This document shows positions 24,654 to 34,216 of a DNA stretch of 64,000 bases, in pieces. The position numbers were made by a program, and so were the translations under genes. Below the pieces are notes generated by a model. It saw only the letters and a program-made list of their open reading frames with translations. It was not told the DNA's origin and ran no database searches. Position 1 is the stretch's first letter; each line of letters starts with the position of its first letter. The stretch covers positions 21,024 to 85,023 of the forward strand of contig JAZUOT010000043.1 in NCBI GenBank assembly GCA_045604805.1, given 5' to 3'. The stretch is from JAZUOT01 sp045604805. GTDB lineage: Bacteria; Bacillota; Clostridia; Oscillospirales; Acutalibacteraceae.

Positions 24654-25817
24654 ATGCACACTAATTTGTTCAGCATCATCAACACAAAAATTCATACCAT
24701 AACTAATGGTATAATCGAAAATGGTTATATTGTTATATCAGACGGAAAAATCCACAAACTGGGGCATATGAAAGATTTTATAAATATGTCGGATGATAAT
24801 TTTATCGATCTGAAATCGTATAATATTTTTCCTGGTTTTATAGATATACACACCCATCTGGGATTAATTCCAGAAGGTAAAAGTGAAAACTACGATAAAA
24901 ACAAAAAATACGATAAATTTATAAATTTAGGATTTTCTGTACTTTCTAAAATAGATATTAATGATATGGCTTTCTGTGATGCAGTAAACGCTGGTATTAC
25001 GACTGTAGTAGTATCGCCAGGAAGCACTGAGCTTATTGCTGGAACAACTGCTGCTGTAAAAACTTTCGGTAAAAATTTGAAAAATAGAACAATCAAAGAA
25101 AATCTTTCTTTAAAGGTAGCGTTAGGAGAAAATCCCATTAAATCATATAAAAAACATGACGGTTCAACATATACAAGCGAAGAATTAAAAGAAATTCTGG
25201 TAAATATATTTTCCAAGGCTCTTAAACAAATTTCTTCATTTGATTTTATTGATAAAACTATGCCATGTAATGAAATGGACATATTATCGGCAGTTCTAAA
25301 AAAAGAAATGCCGGTTCATTTTCATGCACACTCTGCAAATGATATAGAAACAGCTATCCATATATCAAATATTTTTAATTTGGATTATGCAATAATACAT
25401 GCGACTGAAAGCCATATGATTTTAGAAAAACTTAAAAATTCAAACTGCAAAATAATCCAAGGACCTTTTTTTACCAATAGAAGCAAGCAAGAATTATTAA
25501 ATATGGATATGAAATCATCTGCACTACTAAGCAAAAATAATCTGCTCTTTTCTTTAACAACGGACCATCCTGAATTACCTATTCAATTTCTCCCTTTGTG
25601 CGCAAGTTTCACAAATAAAAACGGCCTCGATCCCACCGAGGCCATAAAAAATATAACTATAAATCCCGCTAAATTATGTCATTTAGACCATATAATTGGC
25701 AGTATAGAAAAAGGTAAACACGCTGATCTGGTTGCTTTTAAAGACAATCCATTAAATCCTTTTGAGGAACCAATATTAGTTATCGGGCAGGGGAAAATTC
25801 TAAAATCCAAGCTTTGA
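24654..25817 (+). CDS. Amidohydrolase related to imidazolonepropionase (COG1228 type)
   Basis: Metal-dependent hydrolase with a TIM barrel. Seen: FPGFIDIHTHLGLI (HxH metal pair), ALGENPIKSY (equivalent of the GENP(K/R) motif of this group), PVHFHAHSANDIETA and YAIIHATESHM (metal histidines), LTTDHPELP (catalytic Asp), and the closing NPAKLCHLDHIIGSIEKGKHADLVAF. 387 residues. No hut genes adjoin it, so imidazolonepropionase itself is unlikely; the substrate is unknown. The ribosome site is AGGA about seven bases upstream of the ATG. Convergent with glyS. Confidence 0.8.
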   Translation: MHTNLFSIINTKIHTITNGIIENGYIVISDGKIHKLGHMKDFINMSDDNFIDLKSYNIFPGFIDIHTHLGLIPEGKSENYDKNKKYDKFINLGFSVLSKIDINDMAFCDAVNAGITTVVVSPGSTELIAGTTAAVKTFGKNLKNRTIKENLSLKVALGENPIKSYKKHDGSTYTSEELKEILVNIFSKALKQISSFDFIDKTMPCNEMDILSAVLKKEMPVHFHAHSANDIETAIHISNIFNLDYAIIHATESHMILEKLKNSNCKIIQGPFFTNRSKQELLNMDMKSSALLSKNNLLFSLTTDHPELPIQFLPLCASFTNKNGLDPTEAIKNITINPAKLCHLDHIIGSIEKGKHADLVAFKDNPLNPFEEPILVIGQGKILKSKL

Positions 25818-25884
25818 TCATAGCGTATTTTTGATATAGATAAGCTTATGAGCAAATTATTATATTTTTATCACATTACATAAA

Positions 25885-27261
25885 TTAAAATCTAATTATT
25901 TCAGAAATAAACTTAGAAAGTTCTGCGATAGGAATCCGCTGTTGCTGCATTGAATCTCTGTCTCTGACAGTAACACAATTATCTTCTTTACTATCGAAAT
26001 CATAAGTAATACACAATGGTGTGCCTATCTCATCGTGGCGGCGATATCTTTTACCAATTGAACCGATATCATCAAAATCAATCATAAAATCTTTTGATAA
26101 GTCTTCGAAAATCTTATATGCTTCATCGCTTAGCTTTTTCGAAAGAGGCAAAACAGCTGCCTTATATGGTGCCAAAGCCGGATGCAAATGCAAAACTGTA
26201 CGGATATCATTTTCTGATATAACTTCTTCGTCATATGCATTGCACAAAAATGCAAGCGCTACTCTATCTGCACCTAGTGAAGGTTCTATAACATATGGAA
26301 CATATCTAGAGTTATCACTTGGATCAAAATATTCTAAACTTTTCCCAGAAGCATTCATATGTTGGTTTAGATCATAGTCAGTCCTATCGGCAATTCCCCA
26401 CAACTCTCCAAAGCCAAAAGGAAACAAGAATTCGATATCAGAAGTTGCGTTAGAATAAAAACACAACTCTTCTTTGCTATGATCCCGAACACGTATATCT
26501 TCTTTGCACATACCAAGGCTTAGTAACCAATTTTTACAATATTCTTTCCAATACTCAAACCATTCTAAATCTGTACCGGGTTTGCAAAAAAATTCTAGTT
26601 CCATTTGCTCAAATTCTCTAGTTCTAAATGTAAAATTCCCTGGCGTTATTTCGTTTCTAAATGCCTTACCTATTTGACAAACACCAAAAGGTACTTTCTT
26701 TCTGGTAGTTCTTTGTATATTTGCAAAGTTTACAAAGATTCCCTGAGCTGTTTCTGGGCGCAAATAAATTTCATTTTTTGAGTCTTCTGTGACACCCTGG
26801 AAAGTCTTAAACATTAAGTTGAAATTTCTAATTTTTGTGAAATTTCTTGAACCGCATTCAGGACAAGCTATAGAATTTTCTTCTAAATATTTTTCCATTT
26901 GCTCAAAACTCATAGAACTGGGATTGCCGCCATTTTGCTCAATAAGTTCATCAGCACGATGTCTTGTTTTGCAGTCCTTGCAGTCCATTAGAGGGTCTGA
27001 AAAACCTGATAAGTGTCCAGAAGCTTTCCAGACTTCTGGGTTCATAAGTATGGCACAGTCGAGCTTTACGTTGTAACTATTCTCTTGGACAAATTTTTTA
27101 ATCCATGCATCTTTGATGTTTTCTTTAAACATCGTTCCTAGCGGACCATAGTCCCAGGTATTTGATAAGCCACCATAAATATCAGAGCCAGGGTATATAA
27201 AACCTCGGTTTTTACATAAAGTTACTATCTTTTCCATTGTTTTTTCCTTGTTCGATAGCAT
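25885..27261 (-). CDS. glyS: Glycyl-tRNA synthetase (dimeric, class II)
   Basis: Charges tRNA-Gly. This is the single-chain alpha2 form, not the alpha/beta tetramer. Seen: NRGFIYPGSDIYGGLSNTWD, a zinc-type CKDC...CPECGSRNF insertion, motif 2 region RNEITPGNFTFRTREFEQMELEFF, motif 3 EPSLGADRVALAFL, and a C-terminal anticodon-binding domain. 458 residues. GGAGG seven bases upstream. 54 bp after murP, perhaps co-transcribed; no T-box leader is seen. Confidence 0.95.
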   Translation of the reverse strand: MLSNKEKTMEKIVTLCKNRGFIYPGSDIYGGLSNTWDYGPLGTMFKENIKDAWIKKFVQENSYNVKLDCAILMNPEVWKASGHLSGFSDPLMDCKDCKTRHRADELIEQNGGNPSSMSFEQMEKYLEENSIACPECGSRNFTKIRNFNLMFKTFQGVTEDSKNEIYLRPETAQGIFVNFANIQRTTRKKVPFGVCQIGKAFRNEITPGNFTFRTREFEQMELEFFCKPGTDLEWFEYWKEYCKNWLLSLGMCKEDIRVRDHSKEELCFYSNATSDIEFLFPFGFGELWGIADRTDYDLNQHMNASGKSLEYFDPSDNSRYVPYVIEPSLGADRVALAFLCNAYDEEVISENDIRTVLHLHPALAPYKAAVLPLSKKLSDEAYKIFEDLSKDFMIDFDDIGSIGKRYRRHDEIGTPLCITYDFDSKEDNCVTVRDRDSMQQQRIPIAELSKFISEIIRF

Positions 27262-27315
27262 TTACGTTCCTCCATATCACTAAATTAACATAAAAAATAT
27301 TTATAAGTATTAAAT

Positions 27316-28809
27316 TTAAAAAGTCGCCTTAGCAACCAGCTCTTTGCGTATAAATACCTGTGTCATTATGTATCCCATAACATAGCTAATTAAAAGGCCT
27401 ATAACAAAATTAAGCATAGAATTAGGTAACATAAGCGGTATAGCGACTAAACCAGAAGGCCCAAAAGCAATTGAGTCAACATGTCTTAACATGCACCAAG
27501 CTCCACCGAAACCTGCTCCAATACCAGCGGTAATGAAAGGTTTACCCAAAGGAACAGTAACACCATATATGAGTGGTTCTGCAACACCAAGAAATCCGGC
27601 TGGTAAAGCCCCTGTTATAACTTTCTTTAAATTGTTATTTCCTACTTTTTTTGCTTTTGAGTATAAAGCAATAGATGCTCCTACCTGACCAGCTCCAGCC
27701 ATAGCCAAAACTGCAAATAAAGTAATATATCCCATAGATTGGAGCTGTACTGTATAAATTGGAATTAAGCCCTGATGTATTCCAAGCATAACCATTGGCA
27801 GGAATAATGCAGACAGTATAAATCCGGATAAAATCTGTACAACTGGTACAGTTGAGTCTAACAATAGGTTCAAAAACTTCACTAAATAGTCAGAAAATAT
27901 CCCAGCTACAGGCATGACAAATAATATAAATGTTGCGCTTATAACAAACATGGAGATAAGTGGAGTAAGGACTAATTCTATAGTATCTGGAAGCTTTTTA
28001 TGCAGCCATTTTTCTACACACGAAAGAACCCAAACTCCGAATATGACACCGATTATACCGCCTTTTCCAATGCCTAGTATGGAATTTAATGGAACTGCGG
28101 AATCATAAATCTTAAACGGTAAATTGAGTGGCTCTACTGCTGCTTGTATAACTTGAGAGATATTGGTTATTTGTGTCATGAGAGACATAGCTCCTACCAT
28201 ACCACCCAAAACTTGTGTAGCACCAAATTGTTTTGCTGAATTTATCCCTGTATAAATAGCTAAATATGTAATAAATGAGCCACCTATCAAGGAAAACAAC
28301 AACTGAACTGTATTCCAAAACAAATTTGAAGGTAATGATCCTTGTTGTATGCAAGTTGTTATAAGACTGGAAAATCCATTAAATATACCAGAGGCAATTA
28401 AGGCTGGTATCATGGGAACAAATATCTCACCAATAAGTTTCATGAACCTTTTTATTGAACTGTCTTTTTGTTTTGATTTATGTAATTTTTTATTATTTTC
28501 CCAGTTGCCAATTGCAACTGTATGTTCTTCTGACTTTGATTCTGATTCCGTCGGAGCTGCGTTTTTTAGAGAAAGATTTATTGCTGTGCTCATTTTTTGT
28601 GCCTTGCCTGGGCCAAAAACTATTTGCAAGTTTTTATCGCCGGGCACTAAACCACAAACACCATCTAATTTTTTGATTTCATCAAAAGCTAAATCAGATT
28701 CATCCTTCAAATCTATACGCACACGTGTCATACAATTCTCAACACTTAAGATATTGCTGTTACCACCCACAAGTTCAATGAGCTTTTCTGCTATTTGTTC
28801 ATTACCCAC
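27316..28809 (-). CDS. murP: PTS transporter EIIBC, probable N-acetylmuramic acid type
   Basis: Takes up and phosphorylates a sugar. N-terminal EIIB of the glucose superfamily with phosphorylated Cys in SVENCMTRVRIDL; then a linker and an EIIC domain with about ten membrane segments and the signature GVAEPLIYGVTVPLG. No EIIA domain is fused, as in known MurP, so a shared EIIA must donate phosphate. MurQ directly upstream makes MurNAc the likely substrate (inference from context). Start: GTG 28809 has AAGAGGTG six bases upstream; the GTG at 28818 overlaps that site. 497 residues. Three bases after murQ when counted from the ribosome site. Confidence 0.87.
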   Translation of the reverse strand: MGNEQIAEKLIELVGGNSNILSVENCMTRVRIDLKDESDLAFDEIKKLDGVCGLVPGDKNLQIVFGPGKAQKMSTAINLSLKNAAPTESESKSEEHTVAIGNWENNKKLHKSKQKDSSIKRFMKLIGEIFVPMIPALIASGIFNGFSSLITTCIQQGSLPSNLFWNTVQLLFSLIGGSFITYLAIYTGINSAKQFGATQVLGGMVGAMSLMTQITNISQVIQAAVEPLNLPFKIYDSAVPLNSILGIGKGGIIGVIFGVWVLSCVEKWLHKKLPDTIELVLTPLISMFVISATFILFVMPVAGIFSDYLVKFLNLLLDSTVPVVQILSGFILSALFLPMVMLGIHQGLIPIYTVQLQSMGYITLFAVLAMAGAGQVGASIALYSKAKKVGNNNLKKVITGALPAGFLGVAEPLIYGVTVPLGKPFITAGIGAGFGGAWCMLRHVDSIAFGPSGLVAIPLMLPNSMLNFVIGLLISYVMGYIMTQVFIRKELVAKATF

Positions 28810-28821
28810 GACAATCACCTC

Positions 28822-29718
28822 TTAGAATTTTATGGCATCTTTTATATGACCATTTGCTAATTTTAATTTGTCAGCCGCTTCTTTTTCATCGCAATTAAGT
28901 AGCAACATCACTATGGCCAATTTAGCACTGCCATTCGCTTTTGCTAACGCTTGAGCAGCTGTATCATCATCAACACCAGTAGCTTCTCTCACTATATTGC
29001 GTGCCCTTACTTTTAATTTTTCATTCGTTTGCATTACATCAACCATCAAATTGTGATATGCTTTGCCTATTCTTATCATAGACGCTGTTGAAATCATATT
29101 AAGTATCATTTTCTGGGCCGTACCGGCCTTTAGTCTAGTTGACCCTGTTAAAACTTCTGGTCCACAGTTCACTTCTATTTTAATATCAGCAATTTTCCCA
29201 ACAGCGGTATCTGTATTGCAAGAAATTGCAGCGGTTTTACAGCCAATATTTTTTGCATACTCTAAGCCACCAATAACATATGGAGTCCGGCCACTTGCGG
29301 CTATACCGACAACAAAATCCTTGCTATGTAGCTCAATATTTTTTAAATCTTCAACACAAAGTTCTTTACTGTCTTCTGCGCCTTCTTTAGCCTTTATAAA
29401 AGCGGCTTCTCCACCTGCTATCAGACCCATTACCATATTTTGATTTACACCAAAAGTCGGTGGACATTCAACAGCATCTAAAAGTCCCAATCTGCCGCTA
29501 GTACCTGCGCCTAGATAAATAAGTCTTCCACCATCCTCAAAAGAGGCAGCAGCAAAATCGACAGCTTTGGCAATATCAGGCAAAACTTTAGAAATTGCAC
29601 TTGAAATTTTTGCATCTTCTTCATTCATCACTTTTACTATTTCGAAAGCAGACATTGAGTCAAGAGCCATTGTGTTTTCATTTCTACTTTCTGTTGTCAT
29701 ACCGCTCAAATTAATCAT
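28822..29718 (-). CDS. murQ: N-acetylmuramic acid 6-phosphate etherase
   Basis: Cleaves the lactyl ether of MurNAc-6-phosphate to give GlcNAc-6-phosphate and D-lactate, recycling or scavenging cell wall. SIS domain with LIYLGAGTSGRLGLLDAVECPPTFG, AGGEAAF (catalytic Glu region), GIAASGRTPYV, and STRLKAGTAQKMILN; a small helical UBA-like end (DDTAAQALAKANGSAKLAIVML). 298 residues from ATG 29718, with GAGGAGG about six bases upstream; a TTG at 29733 is rejected. First gene of the murQ-murP operon, behind a structured leader. Confidence 0.94.
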   Translation of the reverse strand: MINLSGMTTESRNENTMALDSMSAFEIVKVMNEEDAKISSAISKVLPDIAKAVDFAAASFEDGGRLIYLGAGTSGRLGLLDAVECPPTFGVNQNMVMGLIAGGEAAFIKAKEGAEDSKELCVEDLKNIELHSKDFVVGIAASGRTPYVIGGLEYAKNIGCKTAAISCNTDTAVGKIADIKIEVNCGPEVLTGSTRLKAGTAQKMILNMISTASMIRIGKAYHNLMVDVMQTNEKLKVRARNIVREATGVDDDTAAQALAKANGSAKLAIVMLLLNCDEKEAADKLKLANGHIKDAIKF

Positions 29719-29921
29719 GTATATCCTCCTCAATATAAAATAATTATGATTAGATATAATTACTATTCTGCATACAACAAAACGGTGACACTAAAATTAT
29801 TAGTGGTCACCATTCTATTTAAACTACAAAAATCTAAACTACGATAGATTTTTGTACCTTATACACAAGGTAGTAAATTATTTTCACAAAACATCACTCC
29901 AATAACCAAAAATACCCTCTC
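29719..29921 (-). promoter_or_regulatory. Structured 5' leader of murQ-murP with three inverted repeats
   Basis: From the predicted start near 29921 the minus-strand leader runs about 200 nt. It contains a 6-bp repeat (29855-29872), a perfect 12-bp repeat with 8-base loop (29825-29856), and an 11-bp stem with one bulge (29784-29811) followed by GTTTTGTT, which looks like an intrinsic terminator or attenuator. The 12-bp repeat could instead be an operator for a MurR/RpiR-type repressor. It does not match a riboswitch that I know. Confidence 0.55.
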
Positions 29922-29927
29922 CAATCC

Positions 29928-29956
29928 AAATTACAACAAAGCTAAGATAATGTCAA
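29928..29956 (-). promoter_or_regulatory. Predicted promoter of murQ-murP
   Basis: Minus strand TTGACA (29956-29951), 17-bp spacer, TAATTT (29933-29928). Confidence 0.65.
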
Positions 29957-30073
29957 TATTTTCATTAGATATCATGTGCGAAGTTAAAAGAAAAAAATAA
30001 AAAAATGCAAAAATTCCCCTTAATCCTGTGCTTTTCCGTGAAAGTAAACGTCAAAGAAGCGGCATCAAATACT

Positions 30074-30128
30074 AATATGCATATTGCACTAAAAAAGAGT
30101 TGAAATTATACCTATATGTATATATAAT
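30074..30128 (+). promoter_or_regulatory. Family promoter cassette, copy A
   Basis: Perfect palindrome AATATGCATATT (30074-30085), then TTGAAA (30100-30105), 17-bp spacer, TATAAT (30123-30128). The same arrangement precedes three other paralogs, so palindrome and promoter are conserved as a unit. Confidence 0.8.
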
Positions 30129-30150
30129 TTGAATAGAGAGGTGGAGTATT

Positions 30151-31062
30151 ATGAAAATCAAAAGAGGACAATGGATGTTTGTTGTTGCTTTATTTTTGGC
30201 AACAGTTGCTGTGCCTTTGACATTGCAAGGCAGCTACGCAGAAAATGTCAGTGGGAAATCACAGACTCTGAAAGGCGAGCACATAGGGGATGCAAATGTA
30301 TTCGACTTGAAAGAGGGTGGAATAAAGATATCAAAAGGTAAAAATGAAAAAAATGAGGAACAAATAGTCATAGAACGGTATGGAGATTCTGGAAACGTGA
30401 TGCCAGTTTATCTTCCTAAGGGAACAACGATAGTTGTGTATAGTGGTACGGGTGGTCATGCCAAATACGGTATTGAAGTAGAGCCTAATGTAGGAGAAGT
30501 AAACATACAATTTGGTGCGAAAAAAGGGATATTGTATTGGACTACAGAAATATCAACCAGTAATGATGAGTGTCCGTTTAAAATAGGTGCAGGAAATAAA
30601 GTTAAGGTTACCACAAAAGGAACTGTGTCAATATATAGCGAGAATGCCAGTGGAATTTACTCCGAAGGTGAACTTATTTTGGATGTTGATGATGAAGAAT
30701 GGAAGATTAAAAGTAGAAAAAGAGATAACATTCTAAGAGAAGCATTTGGAATATATTCCGATAAATTGACAATAACAAGTTCAAAAGTGACAAGTTCAGG
30801 TTACAGTTATGGTATAGATATTGCTGGCTCCGATGGGGCTATAAAAGTTGCCGATGTAGACAATAATATAATTTTACCGGATTCTTCTAAAGTGTGTGAT
30901 AAGTCCAGACCCAATGCAATATATACTGTTTGTATTGATGAATATAATTTTGATTCTCTAGATCGAAAAATGAGCAGAGAAGAGCTAATAAATCGTCTTT
31001 TTTATAAGGATGGAAAATGCAAGTGGTATGGATTGCGTTTAAAGATGACTAGTAATCTTTGA
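30151..31062 (+). CDS. Secreted repeat protein, paralog family copy A
   Basis: 303 residues. Signal peptide: basic MKIKRGQW, hydrophobic VVALFLATVAVPL, cleavage expected after SYA (residue 30). The mature part is rich in beta-prone, Gly-containing turns: GIEVEPNVGEVNIQF, FKIGAGNKVKVTT, SENASGIYSEGELIL, FGIYSDKLTITSS, DIAGSDGAIKVADV. This pattern resembles right-handed beta-helix proteins such as the Cthe_2159/DUF4353 carbohydrate-binding group, but that is an inference. No LPXTG anchor, lipobox or catalytic motif seen. Strong promoter and GAGAGGTGG ribosome site. Followed after 143 bp by a frameshifted copy (B). Homologous to copies C, D and more distantly E. Confidence 0.8.
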   Translation: MKIKRGQWMFVVALFLATVAVPLTLQGSYAENVSGKSQTLKGEHIGDANVFDLKEGGIKISKGKNEKNEEQIVIERYGDSGNVMPVYLPKGTTIVVYSGTGGHAKYGIEVEPNVGEVNIQFGAKKGILYWTTEISTSNDECPFKIGAGNKVKVTTKGTVSIYSENASGIYSEGELILDVDDEEWKIKSRKRDNILREAFGIYSDKLTITSSKVTSSGYSYGIDIAGSDGAIKVADVDNNIILPDSSKVCDKSRPNAIYTVCIDEYNFDSLDRKMSREELINRLFYKDGKCKWYGLRLKMTSNL

Positions 31063-31128
31063 TGATTAATATTACAAAAAATGCGCTTTTTCGTGAAAGC
31101 AAATATCAAAGAAGCTACAATAAACACT

Positions 31129-31180
31129 AATATGCATATTGCACTAAAAAAATGAAATTGCACCTATATGTATACATAAT
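31129..31180 (+). promoter_or_regulatory. Family promoter cassette, copy B (decayed)
   Basis: The palindrome AATATGCATATT is intact (31129-31140), but a four-base loss and changes leave ATGAAA (31152-31157) and CATAAT (31175-31180), still 17 bp apart. It precedes the frameshifted paralog, so promoter and gene decay together. Confidence 0.7.
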
Positions 31181-31204
31181 TTGAATAGGGAGGGGGAGAT
31201 TATT

Positions 31205-31379
31205 ATGAAAATCAAAAGAAGACAATGGATGTTTGTTGTGGCTTTATTTTTGGCAACAGTTGCTGTGCCTTTGACATTGCAAGGCAGCTACGCAGAAAAT
31301 GTCAGTGGTGAAACACAAATGCTTTAGCGAATTATTTGTAGATTTCCCTGATGATGGGCAAGGTCCCTGGGGTAGTTAA
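31205..31379 (+). pseudogene. Frameshifted, truncated paralog (copy B)
   Basis: Starts like its sisters (MKIKRRQWMFVVALF to ENVSGETQML) and stops at TAG 31325-31327 after 40 residues. Compared with copy C, where the DNA reads GCTTAGCG, this copy reads GCTTTAGCG: one extra T causes the stop. In the shifted frame it continues SELFVDFPDDGQG to TAA 31377-31379 and then homology is lost. Only the signal peptide would be made. Confidence 0.85.
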
Positions 31380-31508
31380 AATATCAAAATTACCGACTGT
31401 AAAATTTAATTTAAGCAATTTATAGAACTAAGAGATTCAACATCATAAAATTCAACACTGTGTTTATTTTAATACTGCACATTGAAATTCAAATTGTTAA
31501 TGATGAGA

Positions 31509-34127
31509 TCAGGAAATTCTCTCTACAGCCTGCAGCAACAAACTTTCCTGCTCTTTAGCAAGTTCAAATTTTTTTCTAACTTTTTCCACAACATCCGTTG
31601 GTGCCTTTTCGGTAAATGCTTTATTGGAAAGCTTATTATCACACTGAGCAATTTCTTTTTTTACTTTTTCTAGTTCCCTGTTTAATCGTTCAAGTTCCTC
31701 TTTCCTATCTACCAACTCGTCCGAGCACAAATAAACTTTTGCATTAGGGGTAACAGCTGTTACGGTGTTTTCGAGTTCCAATTTATTTTTTATGATAACC
31801 TCGTCAGCAAAAGCAAGTTTTTTTATAAAGCCAATACCATTTTCAAAAACATCAAAATCTTGAGTTTCTATATAAACGTTTGCCTTTTTAGAAGGCTTTA
31901 CATTCATATTAGCACGGAGATTCCTTACTGCTTTTATGACATTCATTACGCTATCCATATTTGACATAGCATCGGTAAAATAATTCTTCTCATCAAATTT
32001 AGGAAATTCAGAAATAGTCAAAGCTTCCCCGTCGTGCGGTAGAGTCTGCCATATTTGTTCGCTTATGAATGGCATAAACGGATGCAAAAGCTTCAGCGTA
32101 TTCGTAAACACCCAAACTAATACCTGTCTAGCATTTTGAGCAGATTTTTTATCTTCTGATGACATACGTATTTTGGCAAGTTCGATATACCAGTCACAGA
32201 ACTGTTCCCATATAAAATCGTATAATTTTTGTACTGCGATACCTAGTTCAAATTTTTCAAGATTATTAGTAACTTCTTTGCATAAATTATTAAACAGACT
32301 CACTATCCACTTATCCTCTATGCTCAGATTATCAGGTAAGCTGTTTTCTACCTCATGCTCGTCTATATTCATATGTATAAAACGTGCAGCATTCCAAATT
32401 TTATTGGCAAAATTACGGCTAGATATAATTTTCTCTTCGGTAAATCGCATATCATTACCAGGGCTATTCCCAGTAGCCAGAGCAAAACGCAAAGCATCTG
32501 CACCATATTTATCTATTATCTCCAGAGGATCAATTCCATTGCCCAAAGATTTGCTCATCTTCCGCCCTTGAGAATCTCGGACCAAACCATGTATAAATAC
32601 ATTCTCAAATGGTACTTCACCTGTGTGTTCTAGAGCCGAGAAAATCATTCTAACAACCCAGAAAAAGATAATATCGTAACCTGTCACTAATGTGCTTGTA
32701 GGATAGAAATATTTAAGTTCAGGAGTTTCATCTGGCCAACCAAGTACAGAAAATGGCCACAAAGCAGAACTGAACCAGGTATCTAAGGTATCCTCATCTT
32801 GTTTGATGTTAGAACTACCACATTTAGGGCAAACCGTTATATTATTTTCAGAAACTATAAGCTCATTACAATCTTTGCAATACCAAGCAGGAATTCTATG
32901 TCCCCACCAAAGCTGACGAGATATACACCAGTCTCTTATGTTCTCAAGCCAATGAAAATATATTTTAGAGAAACGTCCGGGGATGAATTTAGTTTTATTA
33001 TTTTTTACAGCTTCTATGGCAGGCTTTGCTAAATCATCCATCTTCACAAACCACTGCATGGAAACTCTTGGTTCCACAGTAGTCCTACAACGATAACATG
33101 AACCTACATTGTGATTATGCGCTTCAGTTTTTATTAAAAAGCCAAGTTCATCAAGTTCTTTTACAAGCTGTTTTCTAGCTCCATATCTATCTAAACCGCA
33201 ATATTTGCCAGCATTTTCATTCATAACCGCAGCTTCGTCCATAACATTTATCACTGCTAAATCATGCCTTAGTCCAACTTCAAAGTCATTAGGGTCATGC
33301 GCTGGAGTTATTTTAACTACGCCTGTCCCAAAATCAGGATCTACATACGAATCTGCAATTATTGGAATTTCACGGCCAACTATAGGCACTATGACCTTCT
33401 TTCCTATGTAGTCCTTATATCTTTCGTCGTCAGGGTTTACAGCAACAGCCGTATCCCCAAACATAGTTTCAGGCCGTGTAGTTGCTAATTCTACATGGCC
33501 GCTGCCGTTTGCTAATGGGTATCTGAGATGCCAGAAATGACCCTGTTTTTCTTCGAACTCTACTTCAGCATCAGATATAGAAGTTTTACAGTGGGGACAC
33601 CAGTTGATTATTCTTTCGCCGCGGTATATGAGACCTTTATTATAAAGCTTCACAAAAACATGATTGACAGCTTTATTGCAGCCCTCATCTAAAGTAAATC
33701 TCTGACGCTCCCAGTCGCAAGATGAACCTAGTTTTTTCAGTTGATTTATTATTGTCTGACCGTACTTTTCCTTCCAAGCCCAAGCACGTTTTAAAAATTC
33801 CTCTCGCCCTAAAGCTTCCTTTGATGTTCCTTCTTTTTTGATAGCCTCTACTATTTTGGCCTCAGTTGCTATCGAAGCATGATCAGTACCAGGCACCCAT
33901 AAAGCTTCAAAACCTTGCATGCGCTTAAATCTTATAATAATATCTTGCAAAGTTTCATCAAGAGCGTGACCCATATGTAGTTTACCAGTTATATTTGGAG
34001 GAGGAATTACCACTGTATATGGCTTTTTGTCTTTGTTTACTTTGGCATGAAAGTATGAACCTTTCATCCAGAAATCATATATACTATCTTCAACTTTTTT
34101 AGGATCATATGTGCTATCAAGTTTCAT
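31509..34127 (-). CDS. valS: Valyl-tRNA synthetase
   Basis: Class I synthetase for tRNA-Val with editing domain. HIGH motif as HMGH (residues 51-54), FGDTAVAVNPDDERY and TPAHDPNDFEVG of the editing (CP1) domain, zinc-type CKDC...CPKCGSSN, KMSKS in GRKMSKSLGNGIDPL, and a C-terminal coiled coil (ELERLNRELEKVKKEIAQCD). 872 residues, full length. AGGAAGGA twelve bases upstream of the ATG; promoter at 34189-34216. No T-box leader. Convergent with the frameshifted copy B. Confidence 0.96.
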   Translation of the reverse strand: MKLDSTYDPKKVEDSIYDFWMKGSYFHAKVNKDKKPYTVVIPPPNITGKLHMGHALDETLQDIIIRFKRMQGFEALWVPGTDHASIATEAKIVEAIKKEGTSKEALGREEFLKRAWAWKEKYGQTIINQLKKLGSSCDWERQRFTLDEGCNKAVNHVFVKLYNKGLIYRGERIINWCPHCKTSISDAEVEFEEKQGHFWHLRYPLANGSGHVELATTRPETMFGDTAVAVNPDDERYKDYIGKKVIVPIVGREIPIIADSYVDPDFGTGVVKITPAHDPNDFEVGLRHDLAVINVMDEAAVMNENAGKYCGLDRYGARKQLVKELDELGFLIKTEAHNHNVGSCYRCRTTVEPRVSMQWFVKMDDLAKPAIEAVKNNKTKFIPGRFSKIYFHWLENIRDWCISRQLWWGHRIPAWYCKDCNELIVSENNITVCPKCGSSNIKQDEDTLDTWFSSALWPFSVLGWPDETPELKYFYPTSTLVTGYDIIFFWVVRMIFSALEHTGEVPFENVFIHGLVRDSQGRKMSKSLGNGIDPLEIIDKYGADALRFALATGNSPGNDMRFTEEKIISSRNFANKIWNAARFIHMNIDEHEVENSLPDNLSIEDKWIVSLFNNLCKEVTNNLEKFELGIAVQKLYDFIWEQFCDWYIELAKIRMSSEDKKSAQNARQVLVWVFTNTLKLLHPFMPFISEQIWQTLPHDGEALTISEFPKFDEKNYFTDAMSNMDSVMNVIKAVRNLRANMNVKPSKKANVYIETQDFDVFENGIGFIKKLAFADEVIIKNKLELENTVTAVTPNAKVYLCSDELVDRKEELERLNRELEKVKKEIAQCDNKLSNKAFTEKAPTDVVEKVRKKFELAKEQESLLLQAVERIS

Positions 34128-34188
34128 ATTTTATGGGATTCCTTCCTACTTTTTGCGCATTATTAAAGGGTAATATCATCACTTGAAA

Positions 34189-34216
34189 ATTATATCATAG
34201 TAAGTATTCAATTCAA
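34189..34216 (-). promoter_or_regulatory. Predicted promoter of valS
   Basis: Minus strand TTGAAT (34216-34211), 16-bp spacer, TATAAT (34194-34189) with extended TG. Confidence 0.55.
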
